64,000 nucleotides of DNA from Ectobius pallidus (Eukaryota > Arthropoda > Insecta > Blattodea > Ectobiidae). This document shows, piece by piece, positions 46,270 to 58,027 of this stretch (position 1 is the stretch's first letter; every line of letters begins with the position of its first letter). Below the pieces are notes generated by a model, which was not told where the DNA came from, made no database searches, and was given only the letters and a program-made list of their open reading frames with translations. The stretch is from positions 16,727,478 to 16,791,477 of the forward strand of contig CAXKWD010000011.1 in the NCBI GenBank assembly GCA_964059195.1, given 5' to 3'. The position numbers and the translations under genes are program-made.

Positions 46270-47360
46270 CTAAGTCTCTGTCACTGTCAATTCACTATGA
46301 CTGCCACTCAGTTGACTATCATTTAAATACCACTGGGGAGAGGTTTCATTATTTTTTAAAAATCTCTTATCGCTTTTTCGAAAAGCCTCCAGGACGTTTG
46401 CAGGTAAACCATTCCAATTCTTGATAGTCCGGTTTAGAAAAGAAAATTTCAATACGTCTTTTCTCTGTTTTCTTTAATTTGTTTTATAGGAATTATCTTT
46501 TTTTTATAAATACATGGGTGGCAGTACTTTACCTTTTATTTCCTTCCAGGCAGGCTCACCTCTGTACGTTATGAACAGGGCCTGGATTCTGATGACCTAA
46601 AATTGTTTGAAAAACAACCTATAAAATGACCCTAAATTTTAAAGAAAATGACTTAATAATTGTAAAGAATGGCCTAAAAACTTATATTTTATTTATAAAA
46701 AATTATTATTGTACACCACGTTATAGACTAATTTGCAATTGTAAAAACTGTGAACGCAGAAAGGATGTTGTAGGTCTAAAAACGTTGTTCTTTGTTCTTG
46801 ATTGGAGAATTTGAGAAGAAAAGTAAGAAAGTAGTTTTTTTAAATAGATCCTACAAAAAATGTTGCATTATACTAACCTAGTAATTTATTTAAAGATTAC
46901 CCTAGGAGAAAAAATACAACAAAAAAGTTAATATACTCAATGTAAATGCATGAAAATGACTAAATAAGGAAGGAAATGACACGAAAATGACAAAATAATA
47001 ACGTAAAATTGAAATAAATGCCCTAAAAATATAAAATTGCATAAAATTACAAAAGAATGACCTAATAAAAATGCATTTATATAATTTAGAGGCCATGATT
47101 AGGATTTATCTACAAGCTGGCAATGTCTAAGCAGCATCAATAAAAAAGATGACATGTCATTAGAATCCGGGCCTGGTTATGAACAATGCACACAATCTAG
47201 TGCGTTTTCTGGTTTCCACAAGTGTGTCCCATTGAAATGAATTATTACTTCTATATAATTTATTCGCCCTTTTTGTATTTTATCCAATGCTTGTTTCTAG
47301 TCTATATGGATCCCAACATGCGGCACCCTACTCAAATATTGGTCGGACTAGTGACTTGTA
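46270..47360 (-). pseudogene. LINE reverse-transcriptase end, split by a hAT-type insertion
   Basis: On the - strand 47360-47184 reads YKSLVRPIFE, an in-frame TAG, then GAACWDPYRLET. This is the region after the catalytic core of CR1/Jockey-like reverse transcriptases. The frame is then interrupted by the 600-bp element at 46576-47175. Beyond it, 46575-46270 gives SFLNRTIKNWNGLPANVLEA, the usual C-terminal block, ending at a stop. There are additional stops and frameshifts. Both halves come from one LINE copy; the insertion is younger. Confidence 0.75.
46576..47175. mobile_element. hAT-type miniature element CAGGGCCCGGATTCT, copy 2
   Basis: 600 bp, ends CAGGGCCTGGATTCTGATGA and (reversed) CAGGCCCGGATTCTAATGA. 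Exact 8-bp duplication GTTATGAA at 46568-46575 and 47176-47183. It is inserted in the LINE remnant on the - strand and is homologous along its length to 33533-34080. Confidence 0.95.
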
Positions 47361-47633
47361 AACTGTCTCATTGAAGGAAGAGGTTTGGAAAATTATCAGT
47401 TGGAAAGGATCTGAAGGAATACTGGTATTACTAAGAGACTGGTTCTAGAACACGTCGAACTTTTGGTAAGAAAGTTACCAACAGAAAAGAATTAAGACCT
47501 AGCAATTTTTCTAGATTAGGATACAAAGAACCCAACACAATTATACTGTCCGCAAAACCATATATCCTATGATAGCAGCAGTATCCCTATAATATAAAGC
47601 CACATGGCTGACTCAGTCACTCATTCACTGACA

Positions 47634-48080
47634 TTAATGTTTACCAACTTCCAGATGAGCTAGAAACTTGAAAATTGGCACACTTGTAGCTTTTAGCCTG
47701 TAACCGACGGTAATTTTTTTTTTTTTTATAGTTTGCCCCTAAAAAATCTTTCAAATGGCGGACGCAGCTTTAAAGTCTCTGCTCAGTTCTCATGACAACA
47801 ATATTGTACAGTGTTCACATAGGGCTTTGGAAGTTACTAGCCTATACACTGGGCTTTGACAAATAATTAGACATGCTAGCGATAGAAATAATTTCCGTAA
47901 ATCAATCATGGAGAGTGAAATAAATATCGGATGTGATGGATCACATAACATTCTCTACCCTGGGCATGGACAATATTTTCTCACCTGACTCGCTGTACTG
48001 ATAATAATGTTTACTCACTTCCAGATGAGCTAGAAACCTGAGATTTGACAGACTTATACCATTTAGCTTGTAACCGATGG
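47634..48080. repeat. Pair of diverged direct repeats about 370 bp apart
   Basis: AATGTTTACCAACTTCCAG, ATGAGCTAGAAACTTG and TTAGCCTGTAACCGACGG (47634-47713) return in order as AATGTTTACTCACTTCCAG, ATGAGCTAGAAACCTG and TTAGCTTGTAACCGATGG (48003-48080). This resembles the internal organisation of an unidentified transposon. Confidence 0.7.
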
Positions 48081-48639
48081 AAAAATTCCGAAAGTTTTTA
48101 ATCTTTATTTTTTATCCCGAAAACTTGTAAAGTCTTCCCGCACTTTTTTAGGTTTATGGCTAAACGGCAATAGGCTAAAGACACGGACTCTATCTCCGAT
48201 ACGGTGTTAGTTCATAACAAAATCTTTCCCGAGAATCTCAGTGATGGGAACCCCCAATGAGCAAACTAGTTATAAATATAAAACCTAAATTAATAAATAC
48301 ATTGATTATTTGCTTAAATATGTTATAATAACTAACATACAAAGTAAATAGGCCTATATTCACTGAACACATATTTATAATATGATTCACAGTAAACATA
48401 AAATCAAGGAAGTGTCATAGTTTTAAAGTAGTGGTGCACAACTCCTTCCGAATTTTCCTGAGGAAGGTTGAATGTGCTACATTCTAAATGGGATATTCAC
48501 CCTTAGTAAAAACAGCATTGCGGGCTAGTTTTGTCCAAAATCCAAGGAGTTGTACACCACTGCATAAAACGATCTACTGGCATGCTATTAGAAGTGGAAT
48601 GGGGGTTCACATTCTAATCTTCCCTTCTAAAGAATTACG

Positions 48640-48905
48640 AGGAGGTCACCTGTCATCGAACACGCGGGTTCGATCCCCGATGAGGTCATTGTAGTTTTTC
48701 AATTGGCCTAATCCTTCTGGTGGCACTGTTGCCCTGGGGTCGAATCAGCCTTAACAGAAATGAGTACCGGGAGCATTCCTGGGGGTAAAGGCAGGTGCGT
48801 AAGGCTGACAACCTTACCACCTTCACATGCCGATTGTCCAAAAATCTGGGACCATCATCTTCCTAGAACCCTCTGGGCCTCCATGGCAGGTAGGGAACAC
48901 TTTAA
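48640..48905 (+). mobile_element. GTAGCG-type SINE, 5'-damaged copy
   Basis: Box B GGGTTCGATCCCCGATGAGG is followed by TTTTCAATTGGCCTAATCC and the whole body to GGCAGGTAGGGAACACTTTA. The box A part of the head is unrecognisable. Confidence 0.8.
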
Positions 48906-49149
48906 GATATCGCCAGCTGATTACTGAATTCAACAAACTCCACTTTTTTGTGAAAAACGAGATAATGTATATTTCGAACTCTTCGTTTGAGTACCTTACC
49001 CGTTACAAGCGAAACCAATTTTCCACCTCTAAATACCGAATTAACAAATGTTCTATATCTTGTGAAATGTGAATCTCCTCAGTATTTGTAGCTTCTTGGT
49101 TTTCTCACATCCTACCTTGATGGACATACTCAGGTGAAGTTCGATACGT

Positions 49150-49920
49150 TATTAGTGTCAATCCACGTTGAAAGAATAATACTTTAATTCCTTTAGCTAA
49201 TAACATGGATATCATAAACTTTTATACATTTTCCTGAAGCCAATAGTACAAGCAAGAAAGGAGTATTTCAATAGAAGATTGGAGTACTTTTGCACGTGTA
49301 AAACAGTTTACTAGTGTCAACTCAGATTAAAATGGAAATATTTTAATTAGTGGAAAAAAAACTTATGAATTACCAATTACTGTTATGGGTTTTCATTGAA
49401 TTTCAATTTCAAAAGGTAAGAACATGAATACAATCTCTTGATGGATTTTCGTAGTGCCAGTATTATATGCACGATACAAGTACTAAATTTATAGATTAGA
49501 GTGTTTTGCACCTATAAAACTTTTACTTGTGTGAATCCAGACTAAAAGGAGAATACAGTATTTTAATTTGTGGTAACTGACAATACTGTATAACTATTAA
49601 TAAGCTTGAAGCCATATTTTATGCAATGCGCAATAGATACGGATTGGAGTTTCTTTTAAAATTGTAAGACATTTTCCTAGTGTGAATCCAGCTTACAAAT
49701 ATTATAGTATTCAATTCACACAGTTAATACGGATGCTATGAACTCTTCATGGATTTTCCTGACGCTGATATTAGCCTATCTGCAAGAAAGGAGTACGGGT
49801 TTTAAAAATGGATTGTTATTTTTTGTACTTACAAACATTTTAATACTGTTAACCCAGCTTAAAAGAACTGAGTTTCTAAGTATTATGGCTACAGTAAGGA
49901 TAATTGCAAGCCTTTTCTAA
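49150..49920. repeat. Degenerate tandem array, period about 150-215 bp
   Basis: A block like CTAGTGTGAATCCAGCTTAAAA followed by ATTTTAATT recurs at about 49151, 49311, 49525, 49677 and 49842. Between blocks lie GCAAGAAAGGAGTA and GATTGGAGT-like segments. Five diverged units directly precede the hAT element at 49958. Confidence 0.6.
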
Positions 49921-49957
49921 TTTTTACTGATATTATTCTACAGTAGTCTATGTACGT

Positions 49958-51299
49958 CAGTGTCCGGCAGATGCTGCAGTTGTGACGTAAGAGCCGATCA
50001 TCTCGGAAGAGCTTGAGAGAGCGAGCAGTTGACTTGCATTCCTGTTGATACGCACTAGCGCAGTGGCGTTCAGTGCAGCAGTAGGGTTAAGGTGAGCCGT
50101 GATGGTACATTGAATTGCGTGCATTAACCATGGCAAGGGTGCAGAGGTCAGTTAATCAGTGAAATGTATGGTAAATTTAGTGCATTCAGATTAATCCTAG
50201 ACTTACGGAAACGTCAGGTCACCCTCGGAGACACGCCATATTTTCCAAAGTTGTCTACAGTATGTCATTCAATTACAGACATTAATAATTATGTACAAAT
50301 ATTAGAAGAACTGGATCAGGATATTTTATTACAGATTTCAAGATTTTGCAAAACTCCAATCCGATATTTGCATATTTGCGACACCATTTTCTGTGGATGT
50401 TGACAGTGTTCCAACGTCATTGCAACTAGAAGTCATTGATTTGCAAAATAATATTGAAATGAAAGACCGCTTTCAAAACAAAAAGGATCTATCTATATTT
50501 TATAGAAGATTTCCCCAGGCAACTACATAATATATTTGCTGCTAGAATGTTGAGTATATTTGTATCGATGTATGTATGTGAATAGTTCTTTTCTTGTATG
50601 AAGATCTGCAAACCACAACATGGAAACCGCCTATCTGATCAGAACATGAAAAATGTTCTCGTTTGTGTGTTAGCCAGACTATGTCTCCTAATATTGCAAA
50701 ATTAGTGCGCGAGAAAAGAGGGAAAAAATCTCGACAATGCCTTGAGCTTGGGCACGATAGTGACACAAAGTAAGGGTGTGTATCAAAAGTCTGAATAGGC
50801 CTATACTTGGCATAGTGCTCACAAAGGTGTATAGTTTAATTTGTATATTTTGTGTATTTTGCATATTTTTATACTTTAACATTTTTCAGTTTCCGAGTAG
50901 ACAAAGTTTTGCAGTACTCCTTAAAGTATTCTTATGTTTTATGTATTTGTATGTTTATAGTAGTTTCGGAGCCTCATTTAAATAACCTGACGCTTCCGCA
51001 CCTGGATGCATTTCAGATTAGTGTAAGTAGGGCCTATATTAAATTTCATTACAAACAAAACTGTTCTGTTACATTGATTTATCACAGTTGTACTATTTTG
51101 TTTTCGTACAAATGCATTGTAATTGTGCTATTCCCATACTATCTACGAAGATCGGAGCGCACTCTGTCAATGCATAGGCGTCGTTCCGCCACTGGCCAGT
51201 TGAACCCTTCCTCCACGCTCAGTACGGAGATATTGCCGAGCAAAGAGCGCGGATGCTCTGTAGTATGACGTCACAGAGCACGGAACATGCCGGTCACTG
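49958..51299 (+). mobile_element. hAT element with intact ends and decayed transposase, 1342 bp
   Basis: Ends CAGTGTCCGGCA and, inverted, CAGTGACCGGCA. Both are followed after a short gap by a TGTGACGT block, so the inverted similarity covers about 35-45 bp. Exact 8-bp duplication ATGTACGT at 49950-49957 and 51300-51307. The interior carries the C-terminal part of a hAT transposase (50164-50730). The N-terminal half of the gene is missing, so this is an internally deleted, dead copy with mobilisable ends. Confidence 0.9.
50164..50730 (+). pseudogene. hAT transposase C-terminal part, decayed
   Basis: The first frame (50164-50403) gives FSAFRLILDLRKRQ, HFP-like YFPKLSTV and an EELDQDIL segment. 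A second frame gives SVPTSLQLEVIDLQ and MKDRF. A third gives FAARMLSIFVSMYVCE, an in-frame TAG, then FFSCMKI and NRLSDQNMKNVL. Order and motifs fit the C-terminal hAT dimerisation domain of the GTF2IRD2/SCAND3/EPM2AIP1-like lineage (in which ARMLS-F-S-Y-CE-FS-MK is the usual pattern). At least two frameshifts and two stops. Confidence 0.8.
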
Positions 51300-53823
51300 A
51301 TGTACGTTATGAATGCTGCCACTGTGCAATTATAAGGGGTTTCATTGACGAGTAAAATAGGCAATACTTCAAAGGCAGACTTTACACACACAGAGATTAT
51401 GGCGTTATTTGAGAGAATGATTTTGATATTTCCCATCATAAGAAAGTTGATTTTCAGATATGAAGAAATTTTACTTATATTCGAGTCGGAAATGGTCAAA
51501 AATACTTGAAGTTCAGACAACATAAGACTGTAGCACATCGACAACACTTTTCAGTATTTAATTTTTTTCGTAAACATATTTTTCTCACTTCCGTATCAAT
51601 ATTGGTATGCGAATTTTACACCAAGTATTCATAGAATACCTGTAAGATTCTGTGCATTAATACTACTACTACTACTAATACTACTAATAATACTGTATAT
51701 TGCTTCCGAATGAATTTTACATTAAACAATTTACTTTTAAATATATATATTACACGATATTAAATAATCTTTTTCACCAAAAGGATACATAGAACTGTTT
51801 AATTATGTCATGTGATATGGCAAAATGACAAGTTAAAAAATGTATATCTCAGTTGAAAAAGTTGATTTTGAATATATCACATGAAAATTATTTAACCAAT
51901 TAGGTTTAAAGTTTTAAAATTTGGGATACTTTGTTCTACGTAATAAACACCGTGTCAAAATCTGATTGCTACAGACACAGTAGGAAAAGTTATTGTTTTT
52001 AATAGAATGTCCCTGTACAACTACAATACAATTGCAATTCTTATGACTGACTAACAATAGACTGTAAGCATTTTTCTGTGGAAAGCATTCATTATTGTAA
52101 CGATAATGTGAAGAACGTTTCTGTAGCACTTGTTTTTAATTACCTCAAAACTGCATTATTCTAAATTCTATCACAATTATTTAATTGTGATTCTAAGCAA
52201 TCATCATTACCCAAGGACATAGGTTACTGGCAGTCTAGTATGCTGTACCATATCATTAAGAGCTGTAACTTTGGGAGGATAGTGCATATAAATGATTCCT
52301 CACACACTCGAGAACAGATCATTTAGATGCAAAGTGGAGATGCCAACCATCAATTTTAACCTTGATATTATCTGAATATTTTTCCTATACTTGTTGACAG
52401 GCTGGAAACAGGTCCGATCCACTTTCTTGTCTCTTCTGCTCTAGTCAAACATTTCCTCCCGCTTTACCCCACCAACCAACAATTTCTCATTGTTCAAAGG
52501 TAGGAGAAGAATATAATTCCTGCTGTATTCAGTATAGGCCTATATCTGCATAAGTCACAAAAGTTGCAATTTCTTTGTTTTGAAAGAAGTCGTGACTGGA
52601 TCGAAATATTTTTAAAAGTAAACTGGGGGCCCATACTGGGGTATTTAGTTGAATTTCCGAAGTTTAAAAAATATTGGATCTGACTGATATTAAACCATAG
52701 TATGCACATTTTGAAGTCCACGTAGTACAAACACATTTTTTTAATGTTTGTGTGTCGTCAGTCTGTGTTTTGATATGTTTGCTTTGAAACAGCATAGGCT
52801 AGCTCTAAAACGGAAAATCATATCGGATTTTCTGTACTTGAATTAAGTGTCTTCCGCTAATAACATGAAGTATGTTCACAGACCATTCTTGCTCTTATTG
52901 CCACTTTACATAAAGATAATTTTGTATCTCTTCTATAAACTCAAGTATCTTGTTTCGTGAGTAATACTTGAATCTAAACTGATAAAAACTTATCTCTGTC
53001 CATATGTGAAACGAGAAAATCATGTTGCTCATATTTACGGTAGAGACAGCTGTGTGAGTGTTCCACTTCATATTTTTATGAAAAAGACGTTGGCTTTACT
53101 TTTAAAATTATTTAAATATCCATTAAATAAAAAATAAAAGCCCCATGAGCTAATCCTTCATTTAAAAAAAAATGCTTCCTTATTGAGTTAGCAATGCACT
53201 AGTCAACAAGTTTCAATTCAGACTAAAAATTGAAAATGTAATTTTTATTCCCTATTTATTATTATTGCATAAGTAATTTTCATTGGCCCTCTACATAGAA
53301 ATTCAGATTTGTTTGTATTTTGCGGTAAAATCTGCCTCTTGAGCAGTGATAATTCGGCTCATGTTGGTGTGGTTAGGTTAAAATTTCAAAATACGCCCAC
53401 TTTTAACGCTCCTGCTTGTTACGTTTAGCTGAACGTGCTCTGGCGACCCCAGAGCCCTCTTTTTTGTGGGAATGATGAAACACTTTTCGTCTAGTCTTGA
53501 GCATGGATCCATAATGTGAAGACGTACAAAGTTGTGTTAGTGAAAATGTGGGCGTATCCAGCTGGCGAGGACTTTTGTAGCTGTATGGGTGAGCTTGTTC
53601 CATTTTTCTTCTTCTAGTAATTTAAAGTCATCAAGTAAATTGCAATAGCAGAGCTCGCTCAATTTCGAGTCTAAATTACGTTCTGTCATCATAATCTATT
53701 TCTAAAATTACATAATAGGCCTACTTTGTTTTTATGTAATATTCGTTTGGCTTGGCTTTGAATATTTCGCCCACGTAATGCACCATATGCAGTTTTGCTT
53801 GGTTCGGAGTCCACCGTCTAGTC

Positions 53824-54002
53824 CATGGGTGCGCAACTGTGACACATCGTGTCACTGTGCGGTAGGGGAATTTCTCCCACTACAGTCGCCCTTGACGTCA
53901 GCATAAAGCAGTTTCGACGTGACACTGAACATGAAGAACAGGTTTCTTACGTCACAGTAAGGGATGGGGACTAAAACGTTTCCCCTCAGTTGCTCACCTA
54001 TG
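53824..54002. mobile_element. hAT-type miniature element, 179 bp, copy 2
   Basis: Ends CATGGGTGCGCAACTG / CAGTTGCTCACCTATG. Exact 8-bp duplication GTCTAGTC at 53816-53823 and 54003-54010. Same length as and highly similar to 12034-12212, sharing AGTCGCCCTTGACGTCAG and AGCAGTTTCGACGTGACACT. Confidence 0.92.
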
Positions 54003-55959
54003 GTCTAGTCCGTCTGCGTCACTCAGTCTGTTCGAAAATAGGAAATAGTGTTTCAGTCCCCCTGGTTTGTTCAGTCTTAAAAGAAAATTCAATTTTAAAG
54101 CAGGGAAACCCCAAGTGCATATAATGAAAATTAAGGCATTCGGCCTATAGGTCAGTTAGCAGCATTGATACCAGAATCTAAGTAAAACTTTCATACGCAT
54201 TTGATCTATATTTAGAAAGAACTACTTCGAAAGAAAAGGTTATTAACCACTTCAGTTGTAATCATACATGAATTCTGATCCTGTAGAGATGTATCGATTT
54301 CTCAGTTATATAAAATAAGATATTTTTTATTATAAAGTGAAAGTACAGTATCATTTGCAGTAAGTCGAGGCTCGGGAACAATATATCGTTAAACACTTCA
54401 GGCCTATTTGAAATAAGTAAATTCGTACAGGCAGTATAAAAGAAAACATTAAATACAATATTTTCTCATTCGTACTACATAAACACTGCACTTGTTTAAA
54501 CTACTGATAATTTGGACGAAAGACACAGATGGCCTTGGTCAGAATTGAGAAACAGTACTAGAAATAATTTTTGTTACTGTATTTCAGTATCCTTTAAATC
54601 AGTTACATGTAGCTTAAGCGTTTTGATATAGCATATACAACATAGTTATTTCTAGGAATTAAATTTTCAACAATTCACTTCTTGGTAGATTTCTATTTTC
54701 CGAATTCATTTGATTAATTATGGGAGATAGATTCTGCTGATTATAGGCCTAAAGTAAGGAAGAGATTTTGGTTCAGAGTGAAAACCAGAGCATATAGTTT
54801 ATGGAACAATTACGTTTTTACAAAATTGAAATTTTGTCAAAATGGAGTGGTCGGGAATTTGAAATAAAATTTATTGTATATAGTATACTGAAGTAATATT
54901 TGATGGTAGGCAAATATCAAATGTTTAAAGTGTATTTTAGGGGTTATATCTTACCCTGTGTTTAAAACGCGGAAAGTTAGTTATAATTTTGTAAGGCACT
55001 CAAATTGACAAATTATAAACTATACTGTAATTCTGAGTTGGGAAATAATCGAAAGATAATTAATTTGACGAAAGAATCTGGTTTGGATCGGGCTTTTTAT
55101 CTATGTAATTTATGTGTAAAATAATAGGCGTTTCTGGATACAAATTGACTTAGGTTATGACCTATTTAAATGGACTTTGTGACCGTTAGCTCTCATGGAG
55201 AATATTAGTTTATATGTCCCGTTATTGATAAAATTAGAGCTTCACTGGTGATGTTTGGAATCTGAAGTAAGGTAAAAGAAGAATGTAGATTGTGTAAATT
55301 TATATAACTATTGTGGATTTTCGTGGGTTATAAAAAGGAAACAGGTCAGCCTAATAACAAGCTACTTGCATCATGTTAAACAGCAACATTATAACCATTA
55401 CAGTGAAGTCCGACGGTCCTAACACAACTTTTTAGCAGCGGGCACAGAAATTATTACAGTAAAAATATCGAGAAATACACAGATTTATTCTAATACGCTA
55501 AAGTATGTCACAATTGGCCTAAGAAAACGATGAAAAAAATTCGAAAACACAGTTTTTTATTTATTCTTTTAATAATTTTAGCTGGCCAATGGCCTGTTTT
55601 TCGAAATCATTATGTGACCATACAGGATGAATATCTCTCACAGTAAACAAAAGTGAACGATCTAACTGAATATCTTTAGTATTTATTTCAAACTTTATCC
55701 GGAATAAACATTAAACATTATAAAGTGGACAATTAGCGAAGATAAACATGCCTGCATTTTAAGTTTGAACTCATATGTGCGGATTGGATTGCACGTTATT
55801 TCCAAATCACAGTATTCAGCTTTGCTAAGTGATGTCTTTTAAATATTTAGAGTGGATTTTAGAAAACTGACTTTTGGCCGCTGAAATTAATCACATAACC
55901 AACGCCCACTTGGTAAATTCGACATAGGATAAGATAGCATATGTACTCTTGAAGGAGCA

Positions 55960-56178
55960 AGGTGTGTCGGAGCGTTGATAAAAACTTCTCCACTACAGAC
56001 CATTGTGCCAACCTCCGGGGATGGGATCAACAGTACCCCACGAGCCCTCACGGAACTCCCCACGTGTCTGCCGCATCCTCGGTACCTCCATGGAGCCCCC
56101 AGGTTCGTGATACACACCAGAAACAACCTGGACGGGGAAGATCCACAGCGAACTCTGCAGTGCCAGGAAAGGAAACTG
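55960..56178 (+). mobile_element. GC-rich retroposed segment ahead of a (GAT)n tail
   Basis: About 220 bp of GC-rich, non-coding-looking sequence (GTGCCAACCTCCGGGGATGG, ACCTCCATGGAGCCCCCAGG) running straight into the GAT repeat. It looks like a SINE or truncated LINE with a GAT tail; no second copy was found in the window. Confidence 0.35.
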
Positions 56179-56859
56179 GATGATAGTGATGATGATGATG
56201 ATGATGATGATAGTGATACGATGATAGTGATGGTGATGATATGATGGTGGTGGTGACGATGGTGATGATAGTGATGATAAAGATGGTGATAGTGATGATG
56301 ATGATGATAGTGGTGGTGATGATAGTGATGATGATGATCATCATAGTGATGATTAGAGGGCGGATTTCTATGACATGTCATATTTTTCCCCTTTGCATTA
56401 TTTCAGGTTTTCGACTAATTTGAACCAGATTCCAAGCATCCTGGTCAAAATGGCTTTTACTGTCCATATAATTGCATATTTAGGAAATGTTCAACTATTG
56501 TATCACATTTAGTATGAATATGCATATTTAGGTCATATTTTTGGCATATTTGTGTGCATATTAAAGAAATTTTGAAGTATCATATCATATTTTGTAAATT
56601 TTGCATTATAATGATACTTTTCGAGAATTTACAGGTATTTAAAATAATTAACACTATATTTTAATAAAATGTATTGTAATGAAACTTAAAAAATATACAC
56701 AATGTGTGAGTGGTAAAGTAATATTTTAAATTTTACTGGTCATATTTTAATGTTTTTTAGGTCATAAATGCATGCATATATCCCATTTTTTAGGTCATAG
56801 AAATCCGCCCCCTAGTGATGATGATGATGATGATGATAGTGATGATGATTATGATGATG
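56179..56859. repeat. (GAT)n microsatellite interrupted by an insertion
   Basis: GAT/GGT-rich repeat at 56179-56353 and again at 56815-56859, split by the 461-bp element at 56354-56814. The His/Tyr-rich or Met/Ile-rich frames through it are repeat artefacts. Confidence 0.9.
56354..56814. mobile_element. hAT-type miniature element in the microsatellite, 461 bp
   Basis: Inverted ends TAGAGGGCGGATTTCTATGA and TAGGGGGCGGATTTCTATGA (right end reversed). Flanks GTGATGAT at 56346-56353 and 56815-56822 match, though inside a GAT repeat this is less informative. Interior rich in GGCATATTT-like motifs. Confidence 0.85.
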
Positions 56860-57048
56860 AAGGGGAAATATAAGATGAAGTGAAAAGTGTTCGTGGAATG
56901 ACAGGGGGAAACGGGAAATCCCCGAGACAATTCTCTAAGTCACGGCTTCATCCGCCACGAATGACACGCCCGTCTGCCCCGGGATGTGAGCCCAAGACCG
57001 CTTGCATGCGAGGCCCACGCGTTAAGCTTGAGCCACCGCGAAAGCTAA
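56860..57048 (-). mobile_element. tRNA-derived SINE with ATC-type tail
   Basis: On the - strand: CGCGGTGGCTCAAGCTTAAC (box A-like), GGGCTCACATCCCGG (box B-like), CATTCGTGGCGGATGAAGCC, then CTCGGGGATTTCCCGTTTCC and a tail entering the ATC repeat. The body is shared with 61545-62055. Confidence 0.7.
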
Positions 57049-57820
57049 ATTAGACATAAGTGGAGATGGGATTTGTGGATGATTTTAACATGTCCCTCAG
57101 GTTCTTGTTATCTCAATACATTAGAAAGAGGTCTCACGACAGACTTCAAGGCAGTGTGCAACAGGCTGCTTTCGTCATTCCCTCACTCAATAAGGAATAC
57201 GAAATGTCAAACAGGTTCAAAAATCTCTAAGAAGAATGTTAGACAGAGGAGAAGAGTCATAGAAGAAAAAAGAGGGCAATAGACATGGGGCTGGGCAGTT
57301 TCAATTCGAGAATGTGATGCTTGCACATGTTACAGTATCATCAGTGATAAATTGCTCGAATTGTAATTTTCACAAGTTTTCTAGGTTGGAGATGTTCCAT
57401 TGTACTGGATATTCACTCAATTTAAATGAAATTTTCCACAGAAACTCACGAAAACATATTGGACAAAGGTAAGGAGCCTATCTGTTCCTCATATGTTCTT
57501 ATTACTATAAAATATTACCGTAAAGAGATGCTACTAAACTAAAATAATTACCAAATATATGAAATATGAAGCCTAACAACTTTGTCTCAAATTTGGTGAA
57601 AGATATTATTGAATATAAAAAAAAAATCACCTGCTGAATAGACATGTAGAGCCATTAATGAAACATTAGCAAACACTCCAGAAAATTCAGAAACTAAATG
57701 AGTAAGCTGGAACACTTTTTGCAACGTATAATTTATTAATAACATGAAGTAGAGTTAAAATTTGGCATTGTGGTTCTTGAATCCTCACCTGGCATAAGCT
57801 CTACAGAAAGATGTTATATG

Positions 57821-58015
57821 TAGACTTCGGAATTTTAGTTTGCTAAAATTCAATTTTAGGTGCCTAAAATTGGCTCTAATTTTTAGGAAATAGGCAGTAA
57901 AAATTTGAAAATTGGCTCTATTATAAAATCTTCGATTACATTTAAGTAGCCAATTTTCTTAAATAGGCTATCTCACTTATTATACAAAATTATAAGCCTA
58001 TTTATTAAAATGCCC
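57821..58015 (+). mobile_element. Possible miniature-element fragment
   Basis: Starts TAGACTTCGGAATTTTAG, similar to the TAGACCTGGGATTTTA terminus, and has repeated AAATAGGCT / TTAGGTGCC blocks like that family's interior. It is interrupted by the SINE at 58028; no right end found. Confidence 0.3.
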
Positions 58016-58027
58016 ACTCACCAATGA

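Noticed and set aside
53391..53557. Inverted pair ATACGCCCAC / GTGGGCGTAT 167 bp apart
   Set aside because: Only 10 bp of clean inverted match, no target duplication and no second copy; chance is likely.
55887..56381. 164-codon His/Tyr-rich frame on the - strand
   Set aside because: Product of the (GAT)n tract plus an adjacent retroposed segment; it resembles a metal-binding peptide only because of the repeat.
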